Shown here piece by piece: positions 43,427 to 52,352 of a stretch of DNA of 64,000 bases. The stretch lies in the NCBI RefSeq assembly GCF_008369935.1, contig NZ_VTUZ01000042.1:20272-84271 (forward strand), read 5' to 3'. Position 1 is the stretch's first letter. Every line of letters starts with the position of its first letter. Position numbers and translations under genes: made by a program. The stretch is from Paraburkholderia panacisoli (GTDB lineage Bacteria; Pseudomonadota; Gammaproteobacteria; Burkholderiales; Burkholderiaceae). Below the pieces are notes generated by a model, which was not told the DNA's origin, did not search any database, and saw nothing but the letters and a program-made list of their open reading frames with translations.

Positions 43427-44109
43427 AGCGCGCACCGGGATTGGCAGGTTGCTTCGGCAAGGTGCGCTGCAACGGCGATTTTGTCACCAGGCACTTGCCG
43501 CCCGAGTTCGTCGAGCGTTGGGACATGATGTTGCAGGCAGGTGTTCTGCAAGGCCGGGGCGCGCTAGGTGACGATTGGTTGGGGGCCTACCTGAGCGCAC
43601 CGCTGTGGTACTTCGTGCTTGGCGCTGACGTGATAGGTCCGACCGCGTGGGCCGGGGTGCTGATGCCTGGGGTGGACAGTGTCGGACGTCATTTCCCGCT
43701 GACGATCGCGGCGCCCCTGGATGCCTGCGTGCTTCCCACGTGGTTGGGCGAGGCGCGTCCCTGGTTCGTCCGCTGCGGTGAACTCGCGTTGGCCACACTG
43801 GGCAGCGGCACGCAGCTCGCGGAACTGGAAGCCGGACTCGCGGCGCTTGCGGATGGGACGGGTGAAGGCGATCTGCCTGACCGCTTGCCTCGCGATGCGG
43901 TGCTCTCGACCGTAGCGGATGCAATACGCGCTGGGACCGCTGGCAGCCGTGGGAACTGCGTCTGGTGGACTGACGGTGGCGAGACGCTCCCGCCGTCGAT
44001 GCGCGGATGCGCGGGTCTTCCGGATGCGTTGCAGGTCGCTGGGCTGTTTGACGGCGGCACCACGGGTTGGCTATGGCATGGTTCGTGCCCGGGTGGCGCG
44101 CCCGAGTGA
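43423..44109 (+). CDS. tagF: T6SS-associated protein TagF
   Basis: This 228-aa TagF/SciT-family protein has the opening GCFGKVRCNGDFVTRHLPPE and the GVLMPGVDSVGRHFPLTIAA motif. In Pseudomonas aeruginosa TagF represses T6SS independently of the threonine phosphorylation pathway by acting on Fha. It closes the plus-strand operon, with its start overlapping the tssM stop. It is convergent with pppA, about 65 bases away. Confidence 0.9.
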   Translation: MKRAPGLAGCFGKVRCNGDFVTRHLPPEFVERWDMMLQAGVLQGRGALGDDWLGAYLSAPLWYFVLGADVIGPTAWAGVLMPGVDSVGRHFPLTIAAPLDACVLPTWLGEARPWFVRCGELALATLGSGTQLAELEAGLAALADGTGEGDLPDRLPRDAVLSTVADAIRAGTAGSRGNCVWWTDGGETLPPSMRGCAGLPDALQVAGLFDGGTTGWLWHGSCPGGAPE

Positions 44110-44173
44110 CTATCGAGGTTCGCAGTAGGGGCGCGGCACGGTGAGAACGAGGCCTGCCAACAGCGTCAGGGAT

Positions 44174-45022
44174 TCAGATGCCACCGGCCGCCTCATTGTC
44201 ATAGCAGGCCACCACCGCCGTCACGTTATCTTTTCCGCCAGCATCGAGCGCGAGTTCGACCAGCCGCCGGCAGGCCACCTCCAGCGTATCGACGCTCACC
44301 GCTGCCAGCACCGCTTCGATCTCATGATGCGGCACTTCGCCGTATAAGCCGTCGCTGCATAGCAGATAACGATCGCCCGGCGCCCAGGGATGAGTCTCCA
44401 CCACCGGCGCCACCGCCGGCAGCGGACCGAGGGCCTGAAGCAACACATTGCGCGGCGGCAAGCGGTCGATGTTGCCGAAGTCGAGTGCCTGCTGGTAAAG
44501 CGTCTGGTCTCGCGATAGCTGCAGCAGCGCGCCGTCGCGATAGCGGTACAGGCGGCTGTCGCCGACCTGAAACGCCACCAGCAGATCCGATGCCGGAGGT
44601 TGCCAGAGCCCGGTCACCGTTGTGCCCATGCCGCGCTCGAGCGCGCCAGGCTCACGCGTATTCAGCGCATAGAGCGTGGCATTTGCCTGATCGAGCGCAT
44701 CGAGCAGAGTGCGTATCGCGTCGAGCGCGTCGTCGTGAACCGTGGCGTCAGGATCGCCGGCAGTGATCGGGCCAGCGCTTGCGCGCGGTGTTGCGGCGCA
44801 GGCGGCGCTAACGGTTGCGGCGATGCGTTGCAAAGCGGTCTCGCTGGCGAGTGCGCCGTCCGCGTGACCGCCCATGCCATCGGCGATCGCGATCAGGCCG
44901 AGCACCGGGTCGATCAGAAAATGGTCTTCGTTGGCCCGACGCACTCGCCCTGGATCGGACAAGCCGCACGCCGTGCAATGGTTGAAGCGGTGCAGCGTGG
45001 GCGACAGTGTGGCGGAAGGCAT
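44174..45022 (-). CDS. pppA: PP2C-family Ser/Thr phosphatase (PppA-type)
   Basis: This 282-aa metal-dependent phosphatase has the PP2C motifs: SDPGRVRRANEDHF (residues 22-35), LIAIADGMGGHADG (metal-binding Asp-Gly), QVGDSRLYRYRDG, CSDGLYGEV and KDNVTAVVA. It would dephosphorylate the FHA protein or PpkA and hold the secretion system off. It follows ppkA on the same strand by about 58 bases, forming the kinase/phosphatase pair of the T6SS threonine phosphorylation pathway. Function in this strain is inferred from context. Confidence 0.88.
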   Translation of the reverse strand: MPSATLSPTLHRFNHCTACGLSDPGRVRRANEDHFLIDPVLGLIAIADGMGGHADGALASETALQRIAATVSAACAATPRASAGPITAGDPDATVHDDALDAIRTLLDALDQANATLYALNTREPGALERGMGTTVTGLWQPPASDLLVAFQVGDSRLYRYRDGALLQLSRDQTLYQQALDFGNIDRLPPRNVLLQALGPLPAVAPVVETHPWAPGDRYLLCSDGLYGEVPHHEIEAVLAAVSVDTLEVACRRLVELALDAGGKDNVTAVVACYDNEAAGGI

Positions 45023-45080
45023 GCGCGGTTCTCCTGCGGGCCGCCGTCGACGAGACGCGGCCGGTTGGTTCGGTATGGAT

Positions 45081-46538
45081 TCAGTCCGTTCTCAATCCGG
45101 TGACGCGCAGGAAACTGGCGCGATCGTGATCGTTGGAAATCGCGTCGGCGAGCCGCTGTTGCAGCATCCGCAGATCGAGCGCGCGTGGGGCTTCCCGTTT
45201 TACGATGAGGTGTGCAATCGGTCCGAGATAGACCGCCAGTTGCAGCGCGGCGGCGCGGATCTGCTCCGGTGTCAGCGACGTGGCTGGCGCTGAGCCACTC
45301 ATTGAAGTCCCGTCGCGCGGCGCGGCCGGCGGCTGCGAAGGTCGCTGGCTCGTATCGGTGCGCAGGCTACCGTGGGAAGCGTCTTCCGCAAGCATGCTGA
45401 GGGCATCGGCGAACTGCTTGCGGCCCTTGTCGGAAGGAATGTGCGGAACTAGCAGCGCGCTCAGCGTCGGCAAGTCCGCGGCTCTGGCTGCCGCGCGGGC
45501 GACCAGCAGACGCGCGACCGGGCCGACCTGTGCGGCGAGCGACGCTTGAACCGCGGCGAGATCGCCAGCGGGCCAAACGGTGGGGAGTTTTTCGACCGTC
45601 GCGGGCGCAGGCGGCGGCCGGAAAGCCGACGAAGCGGTCCCGCCAGCGGCCGCCGCCATCAACACCGTGCGGTCATCCTCTGCGAATGTCGAATGGGTCG
45701 AATGGGATGACACGCCGTTGAGCGCCTCGACCAAGGCCGCCCGCAGTTCGGCCGGCGTCTGGTAGCGCGCGGCCCGCTCCTTCGACAGTGCGCGCATCAG
45801 CACCGCGTCGAGCGCGGCGGGCAGGGCTGGATTGCGTTGCGTGGGGCGCGGCGGCGTAGCGCGCAGCACCTGCTGCATCACCGACGCGGGCGGTCCCGCA
45901 AACGGCCGCTGGCCGGTCAGCATCTGGTACAGCACCACCGCTGCAGAGAACAGGTCCGAGCGGCCATCCACCGAGTCGCCGCAGAACTGTTCCGGCGCCA
46001 TGTAGCTCGGCGTGCCCACCACCGAGCCGACCACGGTCAGCGTCGACGATTCGATATGGGCGATGCCGAAATCCGTGACTTTCAGTTGACCGCGTGTGGT
46101 GACGAGCAGGTTGGCGGGCTTGATGTCGCGATGCACGACGCCGTGCTCATGTGCGTAGGCCAGTGCGGCAAGCAGTTGTGTGAACCAGTCGAGCGCGGTG
46201 TGAAGATCGAGCGGCTCGCCTGCGCGGAGGAAGGCTTCGAGGCTGCGCCCGTCGACGTATTCCATCGCGATGTAGGCCGTGCCGTCAGCTTCGCCGTAGT
46301 CGTAGACCGCGACGATGTTCGGGTGCGACAGGCGCCCCGCAGCTTGCGCCTCGTTGCGAAATCGCGCCATCAGGCTTGCGCGCTCGCCGCTGTCGAACAG
46401 TTCGTTGCGGATCGTCTTCAAGGCGACGCGGCGCTCGATATGCGGATCGAACGCGCGATACACGACACCCATCGCGCCGGCGCCGAGCGTCGTTTCGACC
46501 CGGTATTTGCCGAGCGACGTGATAGGAGCGGAATCCAT
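45081..46538 (-). CDS. ppkA: Ser/Thr protein kinase (PpkA-type)
   Basis: This 485-aa protein has a complete N-terminal kinase domain (about residues 12-275): glycine loop GAGAMGVV (19-26, as GxGxxGxV), Lys41, HRD (136-138) and DFG (156-158). After an Ala/Pro linker come two similar helical segments (about 325-385 and 430-483) with the pattern VGPVARLLVARAAARAADLP / LGPIAHLIVKREAPRALDLR. No membrane helix or periplasmic sensor domain is present, unlike the P. aeruginosa PpkA. The input signal is therefore probably provided by another protein, such as the adjacent heme-binding HAMP protein. The TssK-TagH system is the expected target. Confidence 0.88.
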   Translation of the reverse strand: MDSAPITSLGKYRVETTLGAGAMGVVYRAFDPHIERRVALKTIRNELFDSGERASLMARFRNEAQAAGRLSHPNIVAVYDYGEADGTAYIAMEYVDGRSLEAFLRAGEPLDLHTALDWFTQLLAALAYAHEHGVVHRDIKPANLLVTTRGQLKVTDFGIAHIESSTLTVVGSVVGTPSYMAPEQFCGDSVDGRSDLFSAAVVLYQMLTGQRPFAGPPASVMQQVLRATPPRPTQRNPALPAALDAVLMRALSKERAARYQTPAELRAALVEALNGVSSHSTHSTFAEDDRTVLMAAAAGGTASSAFRPPPAPATVEKLPTVWPAGDLAAVQASLAAQVGPVARLLVARAAARAADLPTLSALLVPHIPSDKGRKQFADALSMLAEDASHGSLRTDTSQRPSQPPAAPRDGTSMSGSAPATSLTPEQIRAAALQLAVYLGPIAHLIVKREAPRALDLRMLQQRLADAISNDHDRASFLRVTGLRTD

Positions 46539-46549
46539 CGTGTGGTCCG

Positions 46550-47428
46550 TCAGCTCTCGATCATCCGGAATGCCTCGACGAGGCTGGTCTTCATCCGCGC
46601 AAACGAGGCCGCCAGCGAGGCGATCTCGTCATGCCCGCGTTCGACGAAATCCGCGCCGTCGAGCTTGCCGAGACTGACTTCGTCGGCGGCTTGCGAGAGC
46701 GCGCGAATTCTCCGCGTGACGAGCAGATGAACCATGACGTTCAGCGCAATCAGGACGCTACCGAACACGGCGAGCAGCGACATCAGGAACGTGCGCAGCA
46801 CGCCGTGACTGCGGGCGATCGGCAGCGACATCGGCACTGAGACGAAATCCGCCCCGATGGTTTCATGCAGCGGCCAGTTGAAGCCGTTATTCGGGCCGTA
46901 TTTGTCGAGCAAGGTCTTGGGCGCAGCGGACGGTACGCTGTGGCATTCCATGCAGGCCGCGTCGTTGATCCGGTTGGGGCGCGCGATATACAGATTCGGA
47001 CCGCTCGGCGTGTCGCGCAGGCCCACCACTTCCTTGAGTTCAGGCTTGTCGTGCAGCCGGCGGATCACGTCGGTCTCCCAGTCGGTCGGCCGGTCGCGCG
47101 GGTTGGTGGGATTGAGCATGGTCGAGCGGTACGAATAGCCGGCCAGGTGCTTTTCCAGCGACATCAGGGTCTCGACCGCGGAAAAGGCCGGCACGGACTG
47201 CGGCACGAAGCTGTACTTCAGCTGCGTTTGCAGCAGGGGCGTGACCTGGGCGGCGGTGTAGTTTTGCGAGGCGCTGGCTGCTTCCATCAGGACTCGTGCG
47301 TTCTGCACGGTCTCTTCGACCGCGGCGCGCTGCAACAGGTCGTTCGCGACCCAGCCGGCGCCGACGAAACCGGCCGCGAATATGCCGAGAAAAACCAGGT
47401 TGAACTTGACGCTCAGCGACAGTCTCAT
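46550..47428 (-). CDS. DUF3365 (Tll0287-like) heme-c/HAMP sensor protein
   Basis: This 292-aa protein has TM1 at about 8-28, a periplasmic DUF3365 (Tll0287-like) domain containing a single c-type heme motif CMECH (159-163), TM2 at about 213-236, and a HAMP domain (about 236-285), after which it ends. There is no kinase, cyclase or chemoreceptor output. Members bind heme covalently and are thought to sense redox state or gases. It sits 11 bases before ppkA in the same strand order and overlaps the upstream FecR gene (ATGA), so it probably passes a periplasmic signal to the kinase. The open frame to 47611 is overlap. Confidence 0.8.
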   Translation of the reverse strand: MRLSLSVKFNLVFLGIFAAGFVGAGWVANDLLQRAAVEETVQNARVLMEAASASQNYTAAQVTPLLQTQLKYSFVPQSVPAFSAVETLMSLEKHLAGYSYRSTMLNPTNPRDRPTDWETDVIRRLHDKPELKEVVGLRDTPSGPNLYIARPNRINDAACMECHSVPSAAPKTLLDKYGPNNGFNWPLHETIGADFVSVPMSLPIARSHGVLRTFLMSLLAVFGSVLIALNVMVHLLVTRRIRALSQAADEVSLGKLDGADFVERGHDEIASLAASFARMKTSLVEAFRMIES

Positions 47429-48348
47429 GACTCCTCCGCGGACGGACGTGGAGCACGCGGCCGCTGGGGCGGCAAGGGCGGCGGCGGGTAAAGGACAGGG
47501 CGCCATTCGGGCAACGCGTGCAGATTGAGGCGGATCTGGGTGCGAAACGGCTCGGTATGGATGAGCCCGCGAAACCTCGACACGAAGGTGTGGCGCACCG
47601 GCAAGCTGCAAGCGAGCCAGTCGGCCAGATCCGCATAAGCAACCGGTCTGCCCTGCAGCGGTGTAACGGGTTTCGCCGGGTTATGCGCCGCAGGCGGAGT
47701 CAGCGGCGCGAGCGGGTCGCGAAACGGGAGCGGCAGTTGACTCACGAATGCCGTCGCAGGACGAGCGGATAGCACAGGCGGCTTGCCGGGCTCGCGTTCG
47801 AGGTAACCGTCGGCGGCGATGGTCTGCGGCGCGTCCCGGCCTTCGGGCAAGGTCACCATGGCGCTGCCGGTTTCGACAAACAGGGCGCTCGACGTACCGG
47901 CAGCGTGGACCGCGCTCGAACCTTGCCGCAACGCGATGTGTATCGATGACGTATCTAGCAGCAGAGGTCCGGGGCCGCCAGCGCCGGATCGGGACAGCTT
48001 GATCCACCCCGCCAATAGGGACAGCGAGGGTAGGCCGGCAGCGTCTTCGCCGTGAGGCGGCGCGTCGATCGAGAGCCGCGTCAGCGGGCCGAGCGCCACC
48101 AGCGTGCCGTTGGCATCTTCCAGTTGGGCGCCTGACTGGGCGTTCGTCGTGAGGAGGTCGCCGGGTTGCGTGGCGAGCGGCGCGTCTACCGCGAACACGG
48201 AGGTGCCCCGGATCAGCGTCACAGAGCCCTCCGGCAACAGCAACAACGCCGAGGCATGCGTGAACGGCGTGACGCACAGGCATACAGCGATGGTGCCGCG
48301 CCGCAGCCATGCGGCGATGCGTGACGTTGCGCGTTGCGGAAGGTTCAT
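47425..48348 (-). CDS. FecR-domain periplasmic protein
   Basis: This 307-aa protein has a Sec signal peptide (about residues 1-33, ending ...FTHASA), a FecR domain (about 37-140: GSVTLIRGTSVFAVDAPLAT, QPGDLLTTNAQSGAQLEDAN) and a Pro-rich C-terminal half. FecR domains bind signals or polysaccharide at the periplasmic face. It is the first gene of the minus-strand operon (FecR, DUF3365-HAMP, ppkA, pppA), so it may form part of the signal-input module of the T6SS phosphorylation switch. No TonB receptor or cognate sigma factor is adjacent. Confidence 0.75.
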   Translation of the reverse strand: MNLPQRATSRIAAWLRRGTIAVCLCVTPFTHASALLLLPEGSVTLIRGTSVFAVDAPLATQPGDLLTTNAQSGAQLEDANGTLVALGPLTRLSIDAPPHGEDAAGLPSLSLLAGWIKLSRSGAGGPGPLLLDTSSIHIALRQGSSAVHAAGTSSALFVETGSAMVTLPEGRDAPQTIAADGYLEREPGKPPVLSARPATAFVSQLPLPFRDPLAPLTPPAAHNPAKPVTPLQGRPVAYADLADWLACSLPVRHTFVSRFRGLIHTEPFRTQIRLNLHALPEWRPVLYPPPPLPPQRPRAPRPSAEES

Positions 48349-48662
48349 CGCCGCCGCTCCTCGATATGAGTGGGATCACGTCGAGAACAGCCAGAGCGGG
48401 GCTTCTATTCCATCGAAAATATTTTTATCGATGCGTGGAACAAGCACGCAGGCTCGGCTGTTTTCGGCAGGACGGGATCGGGCAGCGGAGTATCCGGCAC
48501 GGTTGCGCGGACTCCATCGCTGTGCGAACTCGTTTCGCTCGCGTTAGTTTCGCAAGCTTTCAATGCGTGATCGGCGCGACATGGAACGGTACATATTCAG
48601 GATAGCGATCTATTCATTCAGGCGCGACCCGGGTCGCCAAACAACTTTAAGGAAGATATACG
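48349..48662. promoter_or_regulatory. Divergent promoter region between fecR-type and yceI genes
   Basis: The 314 bases hold no gene. Two dyad elements are visible: CATCGA (48411-48416) with TCGATG (48428-48433) around an A/T spacer, and a perfect 14-base palindrome GCGACCCGGGTCGC (48624-48637) just before the ribosome site of the yceI gene. Either could bind a regulator; I cannot name one. Confidence 0.4.
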
Positions 48663-49265
48663 ATGCGTCACTCCATTCTCCATGTTGCGGCCGCCGCGCT
48701 CTGCCTGGCCGCTACGTCGACTTATGCCGCGTGGCACGTCGACAGTTCCCAGTCGACCATTTCCTTTGTGACAGCCAAGGCAGGTGCGCCAGGCGTTGGC
48801 GGGATCGAAGAGGTGCAGACGTTCAAACAGGTGGGCGGCTCGGTCGGTGACGATGGCAAGCTCCGGTTCGACGTCGATCTCGCCAGCGTCGAGACCAATA
48901 TCCCGTTGCGCAACGATCGCCTGAAAGATCTGTTGTTCAAAGTGGCGGACTATCCGCAGGCGGTGTTCACCGGGGCAGTCGATGTTCACCGCTTCGATGC
49001 GCTGCGTGTGGGTGCGAACGCCGATATCGAACTGACCGGCCAACTGACCCTATCCGGACAGAGCAAGCCGCTAAGCGCCAATCTGCGCGTCGTCAAGCTC
49101 GCATCAAACGCGTTGCTGGTCGGCACGCGCACACCCATTGTCGTGAATCTGAAGGATTATGGCCTGCAGGACGGTGTGGAAGCCCTGCGCTCGCTGATGA
49201 ACCTGAATGTGTTGACAAGCTCGGCGCCGGTCAGTTTTTCGGTGGTGCTGCGCTCCGGCAACTGA
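48663..49265 (+). CDS. YceI-family periplasmic lipid-binding protein
   Basis: This 200-aa YceI-type beta-barrel protein has a signal peptide (residues 1-22, cut after STYAA) and the family motifs WHVDSSQSTISFVTAKAGAP and VETNIPLRNDRLKDLLF. The family binds isoprenoid or other lipids in the periplasm. The ATG follows AAGGAAG. It stands between the T6SS sensor operon and two unidentified genes that may be T6SS cargo. The link to secretion is positional only. Confidence 0.82.
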   Translation: MRHSILHVAAAALCLAATSTYAAWHVDSSQSTISFVTAKAGAPGVGGIEEVQTFKQVGGSVGDDGKLRFDVDLASVETNIPLRNDRLKDLLFKVADYPQAVFTGAVDVHRFDALRVGANADIELTGQLTLSGQSKPLSANLRVVKLASNALLVGTRTPIVVNLKDYGLQDGVEALRSLMNLNVLTSSAPVSFSVVLRSGN

Positions 49266-49276
49266 AACAGGCGCGC

Positions 49277-49495
49277 ATGCAGCGGCACACGGGCGATCTG
49301 GCCACGGTCGATTCGCCTGGTGCCTTCGGCGTCCCTTTCTACGAGGCGGACCCACTGCTTGCGAGCGGCGCCGCCGTGCCGAACACCTTCCTTGCCGATA
49401 CCGCGACAACGCTGCATGGGCCGGCTGGTCGCAACTTCGCGCCGTTGGTGAACCAGCCGCCGCCGCAGCGCAAGCCTGGCTTTTTATTGCAGTAA
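49277..49495 (+). CDS. Short hypothetical protein upstream of the 509-aa gene
   Basis: This 72-aa Pro/Ala-rich protein of unknown type starts 11 bases after yceI and ends 23 bases before the next gene. It has no signal peptide and no recognisable domain; the end (PPPQRKPGFLLQ) is basic. The ribosome site is weak. If real, it could be a chaperone or adaptor for the downstream protein, as in T6SS effector operons, but that is guesswork from position. Confidence 0.45.
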   Translation: MQRHTGDLATVDSPGAFGVPFYEADPLLASGAAVPNTFLADTATTLHGPAGRNFAPLVNQPPPQRKPGFLLQ

Positions 49496-49518
49496 CCCAT
49501 TGCCCCAGGAGAGCTTCG

Positions 49519-51048
49519 ATGCCTTCCAATAGTTCGACTTTGCAGCAACTCGTTCGTTACGAAACGTGGATGAAGGACACTGCGCTGACCATTCAGCCAC
49601 GCGATGCCCTGCTCAAGGCGCTGGACGAGCAGATCCTCCAGTACCAGCGCAACCCGACCGTCTATCGCTTCTTCGAGGTACAAACTCATTTCAAGGCGTG
49701 GAAGGACGGCAAAGGTGCGGGCAACGCGTGGAAGAAAGACCCCCGCAATCACAAGCAGTGCTTCACGCGGCTCGATGAGCAGCTGAGAGGATTGGGGGAT
49801 ACCGATGTCGCGATGGGCGCGCAGAATTTTATGGCGCCCGCCTTGATCAATTCGAGGCTCGGGGTGTTGTATCTGTTTGCCAATACGTCGATCGAGGACA
49901 GTATCTTCCAGGTGGTCCTCGAAGGAGCATTCGACGTCACGACGGCAGGACTGGGGACCGCGCCGGACAGCAATACGGCGGCGTCGCGTGCATCCGACGT
50001 ATTGGGCCTGGCGCAGAAGCCCGCCGGGATGGCGGCGGCCAAAGTCCAGGACAAGGTGACCCAGCATTTCGGCAAAAAAGTGGTCCCCGCAAGTCAATTG
50101 ACCTCGGGCCCAACCCCGCCCATGCCCACCGACAGTGCCTTGCGACGGCTGTACGAGGCGATCCGCGCCAAAATCCACGACGCGGCGACGCGGCTCTGGG
50201 CCATGATCTGCGACAAGATCGCCGATATCCGCAAGGACCCCGGTGGCACCGCCCTGGATGTTCTGCCGGGGATGCTGCGCAAGCTCGTGAACTTCCTGTG
50301 CGGCAAGCTGTTCGCGGCTGCGGCTCCGTTTATCGGCGCGGGTCTGGATCTGGCCAAGGGTATTGCCAACACCATCGATGCCAGCATCACCAAATACCGC
50401 GAATGGGTCGCGGGGCGCGACGTTCAGATTCTGACCGGACATCCGGGCACGATCGTCGAGGCGATCCGGCGGTCGATGTCGCTGAGCGTGGGCGAGGGCG
50501 TCTATGACATGGTCAAGGGCGGGGCAAGTCTCGGCATTCAGATCGCGTCGCAAGGCGCCGCTTCGATCGTCAGCGCGGTCGTATCGATTCTCGAAACGCT
50601 GGCGAAGACCATCTGGAAGATCGTCGAAATCGTCCGCATGAAGATGTTTTTCAGTCAGGCGCAAACGCATTGGCAAGCGCGCTATCAGCGTGATGCGCTG
50701 CATACGCAGCCGATTGCCTTCAACAACTGGTTCAAGCGTTACTCGGTTTCGATTCCCGCGTTATCGGTTTTAGCGCTGAACTCCGGCATCTGCGGCGACA
50801 AGATGCATTTTCTGGCGATGTACAAGGACGATGAAGCGGTGATCAGCCAGTCCGAGTTTACGGCCGGATGCCGCTACGTGGATGGCCTGAAGATTTGGGG
50901 GACGAGCTATCTGAACGACGCGGGATTCAGCTTCGCGTCCGAAGACAAGGTGGTGCAGGGTCTGCTCAAGCTGGCGCAAAGCCATACGGAGGAACAGAGC
51001 AAACGGGCCAAGGCATGGCAGGCAACGCTGGGGTTTCTGAATGGCTGA
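49519..51048 (+). CDS. Unknown 509-aa protein, possible T6SS cargo
   Basis: This protein is not recognised. It starts after CCAGGAGAG and has a hydrophilic helical N terminus (residues 1-110). A helical middle part follows with two long hydrophobic, Gly/Ala-rich blocks (about 249-287 and 325-374, e.g. LFAAAAPFIGAGLDLAKGIA and SQGAASIVSAVVSILETLAK). The C-terminal domain of about 110 residues includes two Cys (GICGDK and AGCRYV). There is no signal peptide. The helical blocks resemble membrane-inserting segments of pore-forming proteins. Its position beside the T6SS locus suggests a secreted effector or an associated protein; no obvious immunity gene follows on the same strand. Confidence 0.65.
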   Translation: MPSNSSTLQQLVRYETWMKDTALTIQPRDALLKALDEQILQYQRNPTVYRFFEVQTHFKAWKDGKGAGNAWKKDPRNHKQCFTRLDEQLRGLGDTDVAMGAQNFMAPALINSRLGVLYLFANTSIEDSIFQVVLEGAFDVTTAGLGTAPDSNTAASRASDVLGLAQKPAGMAAAKVQDKVTQHFGKKVVPASQLTSGPTPPMPTDSALRRLYEAIRAKIHDAATRLWAMICDKIADIRKDPGGTALDVLPGMLRKLVNFLCGKLFAAAAPFIGAGLDLAKGIANTIDASITKYREWVAGRDVQILTGHPGTIVEAIRRSMSLSVGEGVYDMVKGGASLGIQIASQGAASIVSAVVSILETLAKTIWKIVEIVRMKMFFSQAQTHWQARYQRDALHTQPIAFNNWFKRYSVSIPALSVLALNSGICGDKMHFLAMYKDDEAVISQSEFTAGCRYVDGLKIWGTSYLNDAGFSFASEDKVVQGLLKLAQSHTEEQSKRAKAWQATLGFLNG

Positions 51049-51246
51049 CGAACCTGACGATTCACGCCGCCGTTTGCCTTCGCGACACTTCGGCTGTCAC
51101 TCGACTTCGTGAAGCCGTCCGCGCTCGATGCGTTGCTGCCGACGCCATGGGGGCGCAGAACAGACGATCGAGTTCGTCTTGACGGCGCTCGCTTTTTTCG
51201 GACACTTGTTTTCCGGAACGGCGGCGACGGTGTGGACGCACGTTGC

Positions 51247-51750
51247 TTACTTCATCCGTTGCCACGAAACTTTCGATGCCCCATAGCCGAAGCTCCCGGG
51301 CGTGACGTAGGTCAGCCGGTCGCCATCAAGGGTAAATGGACGCCGTTGAACATCGCCGTCCCAATTCGGAAAGGTACTGTTGTGGATGTGGAAAACAATC
51401 ACTTGTCCGGCAGGGTCGACGGTATACGTGCCGAAATGTGCGAAGCTCCCCTGGACGATGCGCTGGTTCTCCTCGGCACTACCCGTTAGCCGGCTATCTC
51501 CCGCGAATTTCGGTAGATCTGCGCGAAGTCCGACCAGGACGTAGCGGCCGTCGCTGCCGAAAATGAGTTGGCCCTGCGGATGCGGACCAAGTACCTCGAC
51601 TTCGCTACCGCTTTTGACGACGGTCAACGAGACCAAAGACCATGAACCTGCCAGGCCAGACGCCGCCTGGGCAAGGGTCTTTGGTGCGGGCAGGCATAGG
51701 GTAAGGGCCGCCAGCGCGGCGGCGGGCAGGGTTTGGAGTAGGGGCTTCAT
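51247..51750 (-). CDS. Lipocalin-like secreted protein
   Basis: This 167-aa protein has a signal peptide (about 1-28, ending KTLAQA) followed by a lipocalin-like domain of the PF13924 type (SGLAGSWSLVSLTVVKSGSE, then QLIFGSDGRYVLVGLRADLP and FGTYTVDPAGQVIVFHIHNS). It is likely periplasmic and could bind a small ligand. The start at 51750 is preferred over the longer open frame because the signal peptide begins there. It is convergent with the 509-aa gene; no operon partner is visible. Confidence 0.75.
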   Translation of the reverse strand: MKPLLQTLPAAALAALTLCLPAPKTLAQAASGLAGSWSLVSLTVVKSGSEVEVLGPHPQGQLIFGSDGRYVLVGLRADLPKFAGDSRLTGSAEENQRIVQGSFAHFGTYTVDPAGQVIVFHIHNSTFPNWDGDVQRRPFTLDGDRLTYVTPGSFGYGASKVSWQRMK

Positions 51751-52352
51751 GGTGTTCTCCAACGCACGAGAGGCGCGATTGTGCCAATATGAAACACCGA
51801 AACATCTCTGTGCACCATTCCAGGTGCGCTCGAACTCGCCAGGGTACAACTGATTTCTCCAGCGCGACGTGATTCTTGCTCCGCAGGTATGCGCTATCGC
51901 CGCTGCGCCGGAGAGGAACCACGCAGGTCGCCTTTATCGGAGCCGTTCTCTTATAACGTCGGCGTACGTACGATGCATGGTTCGCACTCGCCCCCCAGAA
52001 GATACGCTTGTAGGATAGCTTTCTCGGCCACGACTTCCAACGAACTTCGATGCCGGAATGAGTGGCGCGCAGACTAGCTTGAACGTTTACCGCCTGGGCC
52101 GTCCCGATAACTTTCGAACGTCGCATTCCCTTGAGTTTTATACCCCACTGGCAAAGGCCGCGAGCAGTCGCAAGATGAAATCAGGCGTCGCGTTGATTGA
52201 TTCGATTCGTGCCTGCGAGGGCACACCTGATGTCGAGACGAGCGAACTACGTTGTGCGCACAAGGCCCTTTGAAGTCGGCACGCAAAATGGCGAGTCATC
52301 TTGCGTGCTTCGTCTACTGCCAACCTGCCTGGCAGCGGGCGACGCGACTCTC
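51751..52352. other. Region without a confident gene
   Basis: Only short frames of ordinary composition are present between the lipocalin-like and NRAMP genes, with no ribosome sites or motifs that single one out. The promoter of the lipocalin-like gene should lie in the first 150 bases. Confidence 0.45.
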
